Assembly (NCBI RefSeq): GCF_905175385.1
Contig: NZ_HG992749.1
Location: forward strand, 620,001-684,000
Origin: Vibrio sp. B1FLJ16
GTDB lineage: Bacteria; Pseudomonadota; Gammaproteobacteria; Enterobacterales; Vibrionaceae
Direction of reading: 5' to 3'
Length of the DNA stretch: 64,000 bases
Part shown: piece after piece, positions 50,900 to 59,256 of the stretch
How positions within the stretch are numbered: position 1 is the stretch's first letter
Layout of the letters: the number at the start of each line of letters is the position of its first letter
Notes under the pieces: model-generated
Database searches by the model: none
What the model saw: only the letters and a program-made list of their open reading frames with translations
Told to the model about the DNA's origin: nothing
Position numbers and translations under genes: made by a program

Positions 50900-51147
50900 T
50901 TACTCAGTTCCATTGAGTCGGTATTACTCACAGCGTAGAAGATTTGTCTGTTGAAGCAAAACGTTCTTTTTGAATTCTGGTGTATCTCAGATATGAGAGT
51001 TGCTTATCTTTCGGACTTTTCTGACATATGAAATAGGGGGCTTTTATAGCAGTAACAAATAGCTAAATGTTACTTTCTGGTCCGATTTGTTTTTTTATTT
51101 TTATATTTTGGTGCCTTTTTGCACTGTTTTATTGGTAAGGCTTTGTC

Positions 51148-51516
51148 ATGTCAAAAGTTATCCTGGTGGTCGATGATTCAGAGACCATCCGCCACGTGGT
51201 GGCTTCAGCATTGAGAGAACATGGCTTTAGCGTTCTTGAAGCAGAGGATGGTGTGGATGCACTTTCACATTGCAACGGGCAAAAAATACACCTGGTGATC
51301 TCTGATCTCAACATGCCGAATATGGATGGTATTGGCTTTGTGCGTGAGATGAAAACGCGCCAAGGCTACAGGTTCACACCCGTTATTATTCTCACGACAG
51401 AAAACAGTGCAGAGAAAAGAGCAGAAGGTAAATCTGCGGGAGCAGCAGGGTGGATGGTAAAACCTTTCGATGCAGCCAGGGTGCTGTCTGCAGTTAACAA
51501 ACTGATTCTGGCATAA
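51148..51516 (+). CDS. CheY-like single-domain response regulator
   Basis: A 122-residue receiver. The phosphorylation site is D53 (LVISDLNMPNMDG), with the acidic pair D9-D10 and K105 (MVKPFDAARV). It opens the chemosensory operon and is the likely diffusible output or phosphate sink of the CheA encoded two genes later. No output domain is attached. GGTAAGG precedes the ATG. Not assumed to be the flagellar CheY. Confidence 0.93.
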   Translation: MSKVILVVDDSETIRHVVASALREHGFSVLEAEDGVDALSHCNGQKIHLVISDLNMPNMDGIGFVREMKTRQGYRFTPVIILTTENSAEKRAEGKSAGAAGWMVKPFDAARVLSAVNKLILA

Positions 51517-51525
51517 GGAAGACGC

Positions 51526-51852
51526 ATGCCAGTTCATCTTTCTCAACTTGCTGATTTTTGTATCGCCGAATGTACGGGCGAGATGACGGTCGAGAACATA
51601 GCGCAAATCCAGTCACAATTTGAAGCGCTGATTTGCGGTGATGCGACCAATATTATGGTTGATGTCAGCCAGGTGACGGATTTCGATTCATCGGCACTTC
51701 AGTTTTTACTGTGGTTAAAATCTCATTTGGCTGGGCACTATCAACTGCAGTTTATCGTGGCGGAAAACGCGGTTGTCAGCCGTGTACTGAGTCTCTATCA
51801 GTTATCTGAGCAGATGGTTTCTATTCATGACTCTTCAGAGGAGGAGCTATGA
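51526..51852 (+). CDS. STAS-domain protein
   Basis: A 108-residue single STAS domain, the fold of anti-sigma-factor antagonists. The conserved segment VDVSQVTDFDSSALQFLLWL keeps the serine that is phosphorylated in SpoIIAA/RsbV-type proteins. No cognate anti-sigma kinase or phosphatase is present in the window. It is 9 bases behind the receiver gene and overlaps cheA by 4 bases, so it is an integral part of the operon; it may link the chemosensory array to a partner-switching output. Confidence 0.88.
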   Translation: MPVHLSQLADFCIAECTGEMTVENIAQIQSQFEALICGDATNIMVDVSQVTDFDSSALQFLLWLKSHLAGHYQLQFIVAENAVVSRVLSLYQLSEQMVSIHDSSEEEL

Positions 51853-53873
51853 GTATGGATCATGTGAAACAGATATTTATCTCTGAAGCACAAGAGCAGC
51901 TTGATGTGATGGAGCAGTGCCTGCTGGATGTGGAGTCCGGTGACGTCGGCATTGATCAATATATCGATGCAATTTTCCGTTCAGCCCATACGGTCAAAGG
52001 TTCTGCGGGCTTATTCGGCTATGAAAATATTGTCAGTTTTGCTCATCGCATGGAGAGCGTGCTGGCAGAAGTCCGTACCGGCGTATTGCGAATTGATAAG
52101 GCACTGGCAGAGACACTGCTTGACAGTCACAGCTATCTTAAATTGCTGATTGGAGCAGTTTCCTCCCCTGAAAATGCTCCACAGTCAGAACTGGGAAAAC
52201 GGTTAGAACAGGATCTGCAAAGCTATTTACCAAACACGGATATCGCTGAACAACAAGCGGTAGATATTGTTGTACCACAGCAGGAACCTGAGACCTGGCT
52301 TATACATGTGATTTATAGCGAAGAGGTTTTTCGTGACGGTATGGATCCGGCTTCGCAGCTTAACTATCTGGGCACATTAGGTGAAGTAGTCAAGGTTGAG
52401 ATTCAGCCACGCTTTCCGCACTGGCAAGAGTATCAGGCAGAGGTTTGTTATCTCACTTTAGTGATTGAATTTCTCACTGCTGCTGCGCAAGACGAAATCG
52501 AAGATGTATTCGAGTTCATTCGTGATACCAGCCAGGTATCGGTAGTGAAGAAAGAAGAAGCGCGCGGTGCTAAGTTTCATCTTGATAATCTTGAGCCGGG
52601 TTTGAACGAGTCAGAGCTGTCAATTGAGCATGGCGAGACAACAGCCGAAGATGAACAGAAAGGTCCGATTGATAATCAGTACCTTAAGGTAGATGCAGGA
52701 AAGCTCGATCATTTGATCAATCTTGTCGGTGAGCTAATCACATCCAATGCTACCAATGAGATGTTGGCCGAAGAGTTAAACAACGAGCCGTTGATGGAGT
52801 CGCTGAGTCAGACTGCACAGCTGGTGGAAAAGATCCGTGATGACGCACTAGGTTTACGTCTGGTGAAAATGAAAGACACGTTTCATCGGCTTAAGCGAAT
52901 TGTCCGTGATGTTGCCAAAGACCAGGGTAAAGACGTTCAGCTTCATATTACCGGAGCGGATACGGAGCTTGATAAGACCATTGTGGACAGGTTGATTGAT
53001 CCTCTTATGCACCTGGTCAGAAATGCCATCGATCACGGAATCGAAAGCCGGGCTGTGCGCCTGCGTAACGGTAAAAACGAGCGCGGAAATATAAGTATTC
53101 GCGCTTATCACGAGTCAGGTACTTTCATTATCGAAATTGACGATGACGGTGCAGGTATTAACCAGTCCAGGCTTGTCGAAAAGGCGATAGACGCTGGCAT
53201 AATAACGCTTGAGCAGCCGTTATCGGGCGATGAAATCAACCAGTTGATTTTTGCGCCGGGCTTATCCACGGCAGAAACCGTTACGACGGTTTCCGGCCGG
53301 GGCGTCGGTATGGATGTGGTGAAACGGGATATCGAAAACTTACGCGGTCAGATCAAGGTAATGTCTGCGGCCGGTAGAGGGACGCATTTCAAAATCCGTT
53401 TACCGTTGACCCTGGCGATTATCGACGGTTTTGAAGTGATGGTAGGGGATACTCACTTAGTTATCCCTTCTAACTTAATTCGGGGCTGTCTGCCGTTTGA
53501 TGCGAAGGCAATGAGCGCTGAACACGACATCTTAGATTTACGCGGGGAAATCGTGCCTTTTTTGCGAATGAACGATTTTCTCAATATCCAGTTTGATCCT
53601 GCAGCACGAAAAAATATGGTGATTGTGCAGTTTGGGTCGCAGAAAGCAGGGATTTTAGTCGAAGAGTTGCGTGGAGAAATCCAGGCGGTTGTGAAGCCAC
53701 TTAATGCCATTTTCCGTGCCCTTAAAGGGGTTGGCGGAAGCACAATTTTACGGGCGGGCGATATTGGTTTCATCCTTGATATACCTCAGCTTATTCAGGT
53801 TGCCGCCAACAAAGAGTCGGCTTACTTACAGTCTCACAGAGACGGCCAGTTAATAAGGGATGAAAATGATTGA
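51849..53873 (+). CDS. cheA: Chemotaxis histidine kinase CheA
   Basis: A 674-residue kinase. P1 with phospho-histidine H47 (FRSAHTVKGSAGLFG); a divergent P2-like domain (about 150-235); P3 dimerisation (about 280-340); P4 ATPase with N-box LMHLVRNAIDHGIE (N392), G1 IDDDGAGIN, F-box FAPGLSTAE and G2 SGRGVGMDVV; P5 CheW-like domain to the end. It autophosphorylates under receptor control and passes phosphate to the receivers encoded beside it. The start overlaps the STAS gene and the end overlaps cheW by 14 bases. Confidence 0.96.
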   Translation: MSMDHVKQIFISEAQEQLDVMEQCLLDVESGDVGIDQYIDAIFRSAHTVKGSAGLFGYENIVSFAHRMESVLAEVRTGVLRIDKALAETLLDSHSYLKLLIGAVSSPENAPQSELGKRLEQDLQSYLPNTDIAEQQAVDIVVPQQEPETWLIHVIYSEEVFRDGMDPASQLNYLGTLGEVVKVEIQPRFPHWQEYQAEVCYLTLVIEFLTAAAQDEIEDVFEFIRDTSQVSVVKKEEARGAKFHLDNLEPGLNESELSIEHGETTAEDEQKGPIDNQYLKVDAGKLDHLINLVGELITSNATNEMLAEELNNEPLMESLSQTAQLVEKIRDDALGLRLVKMKDTFHRLKRIVRDVAKDQGKDVQLHITGADTELDKTIVDRLIDPLMHLVRNAIDHGIESRAVRLRNGKNERGNISIRAYHESGTFIIEIDDDGAGINQSRLVEKAIDAGIITLEQPLSGDEINQLIFAPGLSTAETVTTVSGRGVGMDVVKRDIENLRGQIKVMSAAGRGTHFKIRLPLTLAIIDGFEVMVGDTHLVIPSNLIRGCLPFDAKAMSAEHDILDLRGEIVPFLRMNDFLNIQFDPAARKNMVIVQFGSQKAGILVEELRGEIQAVVKPLNAIFRALKGVGGSTILRAGDIGFILDIPQLIQVAANKESAYLQSHRDGQLIRDEND

Positions 53874-54399
53874 ACTGATGCGCGAACTGGATTTGCCCGT
53901 TCATGATCAGGATTGTCAGCAGTACTTAACTTTCAAGTTAAGAGAAGATAACTACGGGATGAGCATTGACAGTGTCAAAGAGATCATTCCGTACGGTAAC
54001 GTCACTGCTGTGCCACTTATGCCGGGTTTTGTTATGGGTGTGCTTAATCTGCGCGGCGATGTGGTTCCGATTATTGATCTCTCACTGCGCTTTGGTAAGG
54101 CTGAGACGGAGATCAAACCGCGCAGCTGTATTGTGATTCTGGACATTAATTTTAACCAGGAAACGGTACTGCTGGGGTTTGTTGTTGACTCGGTAACAGA
54201 GGTTGTTGATATCCATGAACAACAGATCGAGCAGCCACCCACATTTGGTACGAAAATTAATAGCGAATTTATTCATGGGATTATCAATGTCGCGGGAGAT
54301 TTGTTCATTTTATTACAGGGCGATCAAGTTCTGTCCGTCGATGAAATGATGAGCTTAATTAAAAACGTGATTGAAAAATCGGTCATGGGTAGAGTTTAA
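53860..54399 (+). CDS. cheW: Chemotaxis coupling protein CheW
   Basis: A 179-residue CheW coupling CheA to the receptor. The domain begins near residue 20 ([24 protein letters not shown]), with [22 protein letters not shown] at about 63-84 in two parts. The start could also be the second ATG, two codons later. It overlaps cheA and is followed one base later by the receptor gene. Confidence 0.95.
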   Translation: MKMIELMRELDLPVHDQDCQQYLTFKLREDNYGMSIDSVKEIIPYGNVTAVPLMPGFVMGVLNLRGDVVPIIDLSLRFGKAETEIKPRSCIVILDINFNQETVLLGFVVDSVTEVVDIHEQQIEQPPTFGTKINSEFIHGIINVAGDLFILLQGDQVLSVDEMMSLIKNVIEKSVMGRV

Positions 54400-54400
54400 A

Positions 54401-56029
54401 ATGTTAAATAAAGTGATGTTTAAAAAGATGACGCTGGTGTCACGCTTATACTTATTGACTGGCGTATTAGTTGCGATGTTAGGTATTAACGGCATGTTCG
54501 CCAACAAAGCGTTGGATGAGGATATCGACGTTATGCGTAGCATTTATGTCGACCGTTTAGTGGCTGCCCATGAAGTCCGTAAAGCGTCAGATCGCTTGCG
54601 TATCGATATTATTCAATCAGTGCTAGATGTTTTGCAAAACAAGCTCAGTTTTACAGATGGAACTAAAAAACTGGATGACACAATTCAAATATCAGCGGCT
54701 AACTGGCAAGCTTACCTTGCGACGAAACTGGCTCCTGAAGAGCGGGCTCTGGTTGAAGAAACCAAACCAGTATCAAAGCAGGCTAGAGATGCTATTGATG
54801 AACTGCGCGTGATTTTAGTCAATCAGGATATGGATGCGCTACGCGAATACCAACATGACTTGCTAGCCAGTGTCGATGCACTGAGAAGCCAATACAATAA
54901 GATTATTGAACTGCAGCTGGTATTGGCAGAAGGTGAATACAAACAAGCTATTGCCAGTTCTGAGCGTTCAAAAGACATTAATTTAGTGAGTCTGATACTG
55001 AGTCTTTTGTTTGCATTTTTTATTTCAATACAAGTATCGCGCAGCATTATTCGTCAACTGGGTGGTGAGCCAGAAGACGTTAAAGATATTCTGGAAAAAG
55101 TCGCAAGTGGTGACCTGACAGTCGATATCCGGACATCACCGAAAGATACCAGTAGTGTGCTGTATATGCTGAAAGACATGCTCAAACAACATACACATAT
55201 GATCCAAAGTATTTTGTCTTCTGCAAAAAAACTGAACGAAGCTTCTCAACAGGTTAATTCTACTTCTCTTTCTCTAAGCCAGGCGGTTTCAGAGCAGGCA
55301 GCAAGTGCCGAGCAAACCTCCGCATCAATGGAAGAGATAGCAGCGTCAATCAATCAGAACGATGCACATGCGTCACTAACGGACGAAATTGCCAATAAAA
55401 CAGCTTGTTCAGCAATTAAAGGTGGTGAGGCGGTAAGTCAAACCGTTGAGGCGATGCATAAGATTGCCGAGAAAGTACACATCATTGATGAAATCGCCTA
55501 CCAGACTAACTTACTGGCGCTCAATGCTGCCATTGAAGCGGGCAGAGCTGGCGAGCATGGTCGCGGGTTTGCCGTGGTGGCATCTGAAGTGCGTAAGCTG
55601 GCGGTCCGCAGTCAAAGTGCAGCTAAAGAAATTGGTGAAATGGCAACCGTGTCTGTGAAACAGGCGGAACTTACTAGTCAGTTGCTTGAAGATATTGTGC
55701 CGTCTATCCAGCATACGGCTGACCTAGTACAAGAAATTGCGGCGGCGAGTAAGGAACAGTCAACGGGTACGGAAGAGGTTAATGGTGCAATTAATCAGAT
55801 TACGTTTACGACCCAGCAAAATGCAGTAGCAGCTGAAACCCTGGCGTCGACTTCACAGCAACTCGCTGCTCAAGCTGTAGAGATGCGAGAGCTGATGAAA
55901 TTTTTCAAAATTAATGTTAGCGATTACTTTGTTCAGTCCGGCTCTAGTGCTCTTTCTCAGCCAGAAGTAAGCCAACCGGTAAAGGATGTGACTAACCGTA
56001 AAGAAGATTTTAACTTCGAGTCGTTTTGA
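54401..56029 (+). CDS. Methyl-accepting chemotaxis protein of the che operon
   Basis: A 542-residue receptor. Spans at about 13-33 and 187-207 enclose a mostly helical periplasmic sensor (four-helix-bundle type). HAMP follows ([20 protein letters not shown]), then the signalling hairpin with [21 protein letters not shown] and [19 protein letters not shown]. The C-terminus NFESF resembles the NWETF pentapeptide that docks CheR and CheB, with Phe for Trp. It starts one base after cheW; the frame is open ten codons upstream but overlaps cheW. Its 3' end precedes cheR directly. Likely the dedicated receptor of this array. Confidence 0.93.
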   Translation: MLNKVMFKKMTLVSRLYLLTGVLVAMLGINGMFANKALDEDIDVMRSIYVDRLVAAHEVRKASDRLRIDIIQSVLDVLQNKLSFTDGTKKLDDTIQISAANWQAYLATKLAPEERALVEETKPVSKQARDAIDELRVILVNQDMDALREYQHDLLASVDALRSQYNKIIELQLVLAEGEYKQAIASSERSKDINLVSLILSLLFAFFISIQVSRSIIRQLGGEPEDVKDILEKVASGDLTVDIRTSPKDTSSVLYMLKDMLKQHTHMIQSILSSAKKLNEASQQVNSTSLSLSQAVSEQAASAEQTSASMEEIAASINQNDAHASLTDEIANKTACSAIKGGEAVSQTVEAMHKIAEKVHIIDEIAYQTNLLALNAAIEAGRAGEHGRGFAVVASEVRKLAVRSQSAAKEIGEMATVSVKQAELTSQLLEDIVPSIQHTADLVQEIAAASKEQSTGTEEVNGAINQITFTTQQNAVAAETLASTSQQLAAQAVEMRELMKFFKINVSDYFVQSGSSALSQPEVSQPVKDVTNRKEDFNFESF

Positions 56030-56040
56030 TTGTTGATGCT

Positions 56041-56853
56041 ATGAACTCGAACGAAGTGTTGTTTAACGATGTTGAATGTAAGCAAATTCGCTCTTGGTTA
56101 TTGATTAAGAGTGGTATTTACCTGGATGAAAAACGTAATTCATTGGTCAGCCATCGTTTACATAAGCGTATGTCTGAACTCAAACTGATTAGTTTTGAGG
56201 AGTATGCCCAGCGGGTGACCAATGATTGTGAAGAGCAGCAGATTGCACTGAATCTGTTAACGACCAATGAGACTTACTTTTTCCGGGAACCTAAACATTT
56301 TGAGTTTATCGCTAACCATCTGGTTCCGGAGTTTGCCGAATTAACAAGCGTTAACGTATGGAGTGCGGCCTCGTCCAGCGGTGAAGAAGTGTATTCAATT
56401 GCGATGTTGTTCGGTGAGCTGCTACCTGAAAGCAACTGGCATATTTTAGGTACCGATATTAATACCGAGATGCTTAGGCTAGCAAAGTGGGCTTCTTATG
56501 AGTTGACACCGAAAAACAACATCTCAGATCGTTATCTAAAACAGTACTGTCTGAAAGGTGTCGGTGATAGTGAAGGGCTATTCAAAATTAAAGATGAGTT
56601 GAAACAGCGAGTGAGTTTTAAACATCACAACTTGCTTAATAAACCAATCCATAACAAAGAGAAATTTGATCTTATTTTATTGCGTAATGTGCTGATTTAT
56701 TTTCAGTTGTCCGACCGGAAAAAAGTTGTCAAAAACGTCATTGAGCAAATGCGCTCTGGTGGATGGTTAATAGTAGGGCACTCGGAAAATATTCATGGCT
56801 TTGATGAGCGATTAGTGCATATACAAGCTGGGTGTTACCAGTTCAGGCCATGA
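56041..56853 (+). CDS. cheR: Chemotaxis methyltransferase CheR
   Basis: A 270-residue SAM-dependent methyltransferase that methylates receptor glutamates. The helical N-domain (LVSHRLHKRMSELKL) is followed by NLLTTNETYFFREPKHFEF, the SAM motif VWSAASSSGEEVYSIAM, DLILLRNVLIYF and GGWLIVGHSEN. The ATG at 56041 is chosen; a TTG at 56026 overlapping the receptor stop is possible. Its stop overlaps the cheB start as ATGA. Confidence 0.95.
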   Translation: MNSNEVLFNDVECKQIRSWLLIKSGIYLDEKRNSLVSHRLHKRMSELKLISFEEYAQRVTNDCEEQQIALNLLTTNETYFFREPKHFEFIANHLVPEFAELTSVNVWSAASSSGEEVYSIAMLFGELLPESNWHILGTDINTEMLRLAKWASYELTPKNNISDRYLKQYCLKGVGDSEGLFKIKDELKQRVSFKHHNLLNKPIHNKEKFDLILLRNVLIYFQLSDRKKVVKNVIEQMRSGGWLIVGHSENIHGFDERLVHIQAGCYQFRP

Positions 56854-57914
56854 AAGCATCGAAAAAAATAAAAGTGTTCATCGTTGATGATTCTGCGGTG
56901 GTAAGACAGCTTCTTCAGGATATTTTTTCTGAAACGCCGGATATAGAAGTGAGTGGAGTAGCATCTGACCCGCTGTTTGCAATAGAGAAAATGCGCGGTA
57001 ACTGGCCAGATGTTTTCATTTTAGACGTAGAAATGCCACGCATGGATGGCATTAGCTTTCTGAAAAAAATCATGGCTTCGCGACCTACGCCAGTGGTTAT
57101 TTGCTCTTCCTTTTCGTCAAAAGGTGCAGAAACCACCCTGGAAGCGTTAGCAGCCGGTGCGGTTTCTTATGTTACTAAGCCAAAAATTGGCTTGAAAGGA
57201 TTTTTAGAAACTAGTCAGCACCAGATTGCAGAGTCGGTGAGAGTAGCCGCCAGTTCGAAAATTAAAAGTGTCTATCGCCGAAAAAAAGTAAAACTACCGC
57301 TGAAAGTCAGCACGCTGTCACAAGCTGAAAGGTGTGAAAAAACCGCTAACAAAGTGGTAGCTATCGGCTGTTCGACGGGCGGTACCGGTGCGTTGGAAAG
57401 CATTCTTTCCGGCTTAACGCCCGACTGTCCGGGTATGGTGATCGTGCAGCACATGCCAGAGAAATTTACTGCTGCTTTTGCTGACAGGCTTAATAGTCGA
57501 TGTCAGATAGAAGTGAAAGAAGCAACGAATGGTGATCGCGTAAGACAAGGTCTCGCTTTGATTGCTCCGGGGGGCAAGCATATGTCTTTGGTCAAACGCG
57601 ATGATTCCTATGTTGTGAAGGTTAAACCAGGACCTGCGGTGAACCGCCACTGCCCTTCGGTAGATGTGCTGTTCAACTCTGTAGCCAAATGCTGCGATGT
57701 AAATGCAGCCGGCTTTATTTTAACGGGTATGGGTAGTGACGGAGCGAAAGGAATGAAATCCATGTTCGATTCCGGATGTACCACCTATGCTCAAAACGAA
57801 GATTCGTGTGTGGTCTTTGGTATGCCCAGGGAGGCGATAAAAAAGGGTGGCGTAAAATATACGATCAGCCTTGATGATGTCGCGGATGCCATTTTTCAGC
57901 ACAACGAAAATTAG
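56850..57914 (+). CDS. cheB: Chemotaxis methylesterase CheB
   Basis: A 354-residue response regulator with a methylesterase effector. Receiver site D59 (FILDVEMPRMDG). Catalytic S175 (AIGCSTGGTGALE), H201 (IVQHMPEKF) and the aspartate of LTGMGSDGAKGM. It removes methyl groups (or deamidates) on receptors when phosphorylated by CheA. ATGA overlap with cheR. No cheD lies in the operon, unlike several other vibrio che clusters. Confidence 0.95.
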   Translation: MKASKKIKVFIVDDSAVVRQLLQDIFSETPDIEVSGVASDPLFAIEKMRGNWPDVFILDVEMPRMDGISFLKKIMASRPTPVVICSSFSSKGAETTLEALAAGAVSYVTKPKIGLKGFLETSQHQIAESVRVAASSKIKSVYRRKKVKLPLKVSTLSQAERCEKTANKVVAIGCSTGGTGALESILSGLTPDCPGMVIVQHMPEKFTAAFADRLNSRCQIEVKEATNGDRVRQGLALIAPGGKHMSLVKRDDSYVVKVKPGPAVNRHCPSVDVLFNSVAKCCDVNAAGFILTGMGSDGAKGMKSMFDSGCTTYAQNEDSCVVFGMPREAIKKGGVKYTISLDDVADAIFQHNEN

Positions 57915-57924
57915 AGAATGAATA

Positions 57925-59127
57925 ATGATTAACTACACTGACGTGACTGTTCTGATTGTTGATGATAGTGCAAGTCAACGTGAGTATATGGCGCAAAAAT
58001 GTCGTGATATAGGCGCTTGCAAGATCACGACTGCTGAAGACGGGCGTCGAGCACTGGAACTTATCGCAGAGCATGAGAAAGGATTCGATATTTTGATCTG
58101 CGATTTGGAAATGCCGGGTTTAGATGGTATTGAGCTGATCCAAATTTTGGGTACGCAAAAAAGCCGTTCGGGTCTGATCATTGTTAGTGGCCACGAAAAG
58201 TCGTTGATCACGGCGGCGAAAGTAATGGCTCAAGATGAAGGCTTGCAGGTGCTTGGCACCATGCAAAAGCCGATTCCAGAAAAACGCTTAAAGGCAATTT
58301 TCCGTTTGCATCGTATGCAAAAGAACAAAGAGATATCGCTTGCAGTTAAACGAAAAAGAGAAAAACTGATTAGCGTTGAGGAAGCTCAAGATGCAATCAG
58401 TAATAACAGGCTTGTTCTGCACTATCAGCCAAAGATCGACATGCAGCATCTGGTCTTATCTGGTGTTGAAGCTTTAGTTCGTCTGCGCAGTGAAGACGGC
58501 ACAATTATCTATCCAAACCGGTTTATTTCGGTGATGGAGCATAATAACTTGGTGGATGAACTGAGCTATGAGGTTATCCATCAGGCGATAGTGCAGCATA
58601 GCCGCTGGTGCGCGAAAGGCATGAATATTAATATCTCAATCAATATCTCGGCGGTTTCGTTTGAAAATGAAGATTTCTGCCAGCGAGTGATGACACTGAT
58701 CAGAAAGAGTGGCACGAGTGCACAGAGCTTAACTTTTGAAGTCACGGAGACCGCCGTTGTTAAGAACTTAGGCAGAGCACTTGCGGTATTGGCTCGATTA
58801 AAGCTGTTTGGGTGTAAGTTATCGATTGATGATTACGGCACCGGATACTCTTCGGTTAAACAGTTATCAAATATTCCGTTTGATGAACTGAAGATCGACC
58901 GCAGTTTAATTGACGGTATTACACGTAGCCGACAACTACAGATTATTTTCGACAGCACTTTGTTGATGTGTAACAAACTAGGCTTATCTGTCGTGGCCGA
59001 AGGGATTGAAAAGAAAACTGACTGGGATTATCTGCAACGTAAAGGCTGTCATGTGTGTCAGGGCTTTTTTGTCTCGAGACCATTGTCTGAACCAGACTTT
59101 AATCAATGGTATAGCAATAACTTCTAA
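57925..59127 (+). CDS. Response regulator with EAL c-di-GMP phosphodiesterase domain
   Basis: A 400-residue REC-EAL protein, close in size and layout to Pseudomonas RocR. Receiver site D60 (LICDLEMPGLDG). The EAL domain (about 150-395) keeps the catalytic residues: E182 in VEALVRLRS, NISAVSF, EVTETA, IDDYGTGYSS, the lysine of DELKIDRSLI, VVAEGIE and CQGFFVSRPL. It should hydrolyse c-di-GMP when activated, presumably by CheA. It is 10 bases behind cheB and closes the operon, making c-di-GMP the visible enzymatic output of this chemosensory system. Confidence 0.94.
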   Translation: MINYTDVTVLIVDDSASQREYMAQKCRDIGACKITTAEDGRRALELIAEHEKGFDILICDLEMPGLDGIELIQILGTQKSRSGLIIVSGHEKSLITAAKVMAQDEGLQVLGTMQKPIPEKRLKAIFRLHRMQKNKEISLAVKRKREKLISVEEAQDAISNNRLVLHYQPKIDMQHLVLSGVEALVRLRSEDGTIIYPNRFISVMEHNNLVDELSYEVIHQAIVQHSRWCAKGMNINISINISAVSFENEDFCQRVMTLIRKSGTSAQSLTFEVTETAVVKNLGRALAVLARLKLFGCKLSIDDYGTGYSSVKQLSNIPFDELKIDRSLIDGITRSRQLQIIFDSTLLMCNKLGLSVVAEGIEKKTDWDYLQRKGCHVCQGFFVSRPLSEPDFNQWYSNNF

Positions 59128-59191
59128 ATAGCCCGCGTACCCCCCAACTATCTAGAACTCTATTTTAAAGTTAAAAACAGATATTGAATAA

Positions 59192-59217
59192 AAAAGACCA
59201 CGTTAAGGTGGTCTTTT
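59192..59217. terminator. Bidirectional terminator between the che operon and the subtilisin gene
   Basis: Stem AAAAGACCAC / GTGGTCTTTT with a 6-base loop, A-run on one side and T-run on the other. Confidence 0.9.
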
Positions 59218-59256
59218 GTGTAAACGCAGTGTCCAGGAGGACGCCCGATATGATTT

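Noticed and set aside
51064..51090. Sigma-28-like flagellar promoter before the che operon
   Set aside because: TAAATGTT and TCCGATTT resemble the two boxes but the spacing is too short and both deviate.
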